A stretch of DNA of 6,072 bases from assembly GCA_002452265.1 (NCBI GenBank), contig DKEW01000087.1, positions 41,541 to 47,612 on the forward strand, in the 5' to 3' direction. The position numbers and the translations under genes are program-made. How positions within the stretch are numbered: position 1 is the stretch's first letter; every line of letters starts with the position of its first letter. Source of the stretch: Pelobacter sp. UBA6812 (GTDB lineage Bacteria > Desulfobacterota > Desulfuromonadia > Desulfuromonadales > Syntrophotaleaceae). A model generated the notes under the pieces. The model was not told where the DNA came from. It worked only from the letters and a program-made list of their open reading frames with translations, and searched no databases. Positions 5,907 to 6,072 of this stretch are shown one piece after another.

Positions 5907-5940
5907 ATTAAACCTTTTAATTGATATTGTTTAATTGATC
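5871..5940. other. AT-rich non-coding stretch with a direct repeat
   Basis: Only 11 of 70 bases are G or C, far below the flanking genes. TTTAATTGAT occurs twice, at 5916-5925 and 5930-5939, a 14-bp period. AATTAAA/TTTAATT (5906-5912 and 5916-5922) can form a short AT hairpin. No convincing promoter or terminator is seen. It separates the operon from the transposase remnant. Confidence 0.6.
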
Positions 5941-6051
5941 AGCCTGCTGCGCTTCATTAATTTCTACAACACGGTCAAGCCTCACAAGGGCATTGACAAT
6001 ATGACGCCATATGAAAAGCTACTCGAACATTTCCATGGCGAAAAAGTGTAA
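5935..6051 (+). pseudogene. 3' remnant of a transposase gene (integrase-core type, IS481-like or IS3-like)
   Basis: The frame from 5935 to TAA 6049-6051 encodes 38 residues, including LLRFINFYNTVKPHKGIDNMTPYEKLLEHF. The pattern FYN-V-PHK-I-TPYEKL is the well-known C-terminal end of DDE integrase-core transposases, where the consensus is YN-RPH-L-TP-E. The frame is closed upstream by TAA at 5932-5934, and no catalytic DDE residues are present, so this is a truncated, inactive remnant. Homology probably begins around 5944, where the DNA changes from AT-rich to normal composition. Family choice between IS481 and IS3 cannot be settled from so short a piece. Confidence 0.85.
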
Positions 6052-6072
6052 ACAACGCTCCGGTTTCTAACA
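6052..6072. mobile_element. Possible insertion-sequence right end (terminal inverted repeat half)
   Basis: The 21 bp after the transposase stop end in TTTCTAACA at the last base of the window; read on the other strand they start TGTTAGAAACCGGAGCG. Many integrase-core elements have ends beginning TGT, placed a few tens of bases from the transposase stop. The matching left end is not in the window, so this is suggestive only. Confidence 0.4.

Noticed and set aside
1..6072. CRISPR array, tRNA or rRNA genes
   Set aside because: No regularly spaced repeats and no cloverleaf or rRNA-like sequence was seen on either strand.

Overview
The window most likely comes from a Desulfuromonadia-type bacterium (the Geobacter/Desulfuromonas/Pelobacter group). 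The main reason is the pair at the left end. The tail of a very short type IV pilin (PilA-N type, with IVVAIIGILAAIAIPQF and AYxxKAYNSAA) is followed by a small secreted PilA-C/Spc-like protein, an arrangement known from Geobacter sulfurreducens. The genes are all on the + strand and packed almost without gaps.

Layout. Positions 1-176 hold the 3' end of the pilin gene; its start lies outside the window. Positions 212-595 encode the PilA-C-like partner, followed by a strong rho-independent terminator with a UUCG loop (620-650). Right after it comes a tight five-gene run: an ABC-2 type permease (671-1459), a membrane-anchored TPR-like protein with a pseudopilin-like C-terminal tail (1467-2363), an ABC ATPase (2367-3302), a GT-C/TMTC-like polytopic glycosyltransferase with a C-terminal TPR region (3293-5023), and a UbiA-family homologue of decaprenyl-phosphate phosphoribosyltransferase, or DPPR synthase (GTG start, 5020-5871). 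Junctions are +7, +3, -10 and -4 bp. A further ATGA start overlaps the last stop but its frame closes after 12 codons. A 70-bp stretch of about 16% GC follows, then the 3' end of a transposase gene and a possible insertion-sequence end at the window edge.

Working model. The DPPR synthase homologue would make a polyprenyl-phosphate pentose precursor on the cytoplasmic side. The GT-C protein is of a type that uses polyprenyl-phosphate sugars as donors on the outer face of the inner membrane. The ABC permease and ATPase could move a substrate, and the TPR/pseudopilin-like protein could connect the system to the pilus machinery. Next to a pilin and a secreted protein with about 31% Ser+Thr, this suggests a pilin glycosylation locus, possibly with a furanose pentose. 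Family assignments for the ATPase, DPPR synthase homologue, pilin and terminator are firm. The link between the five-gene run and pilin modification is inference, and the terminator separates the two groups transcriptionally. The right flank looks rearranged, so downstream partner genes may have been lost or moved.
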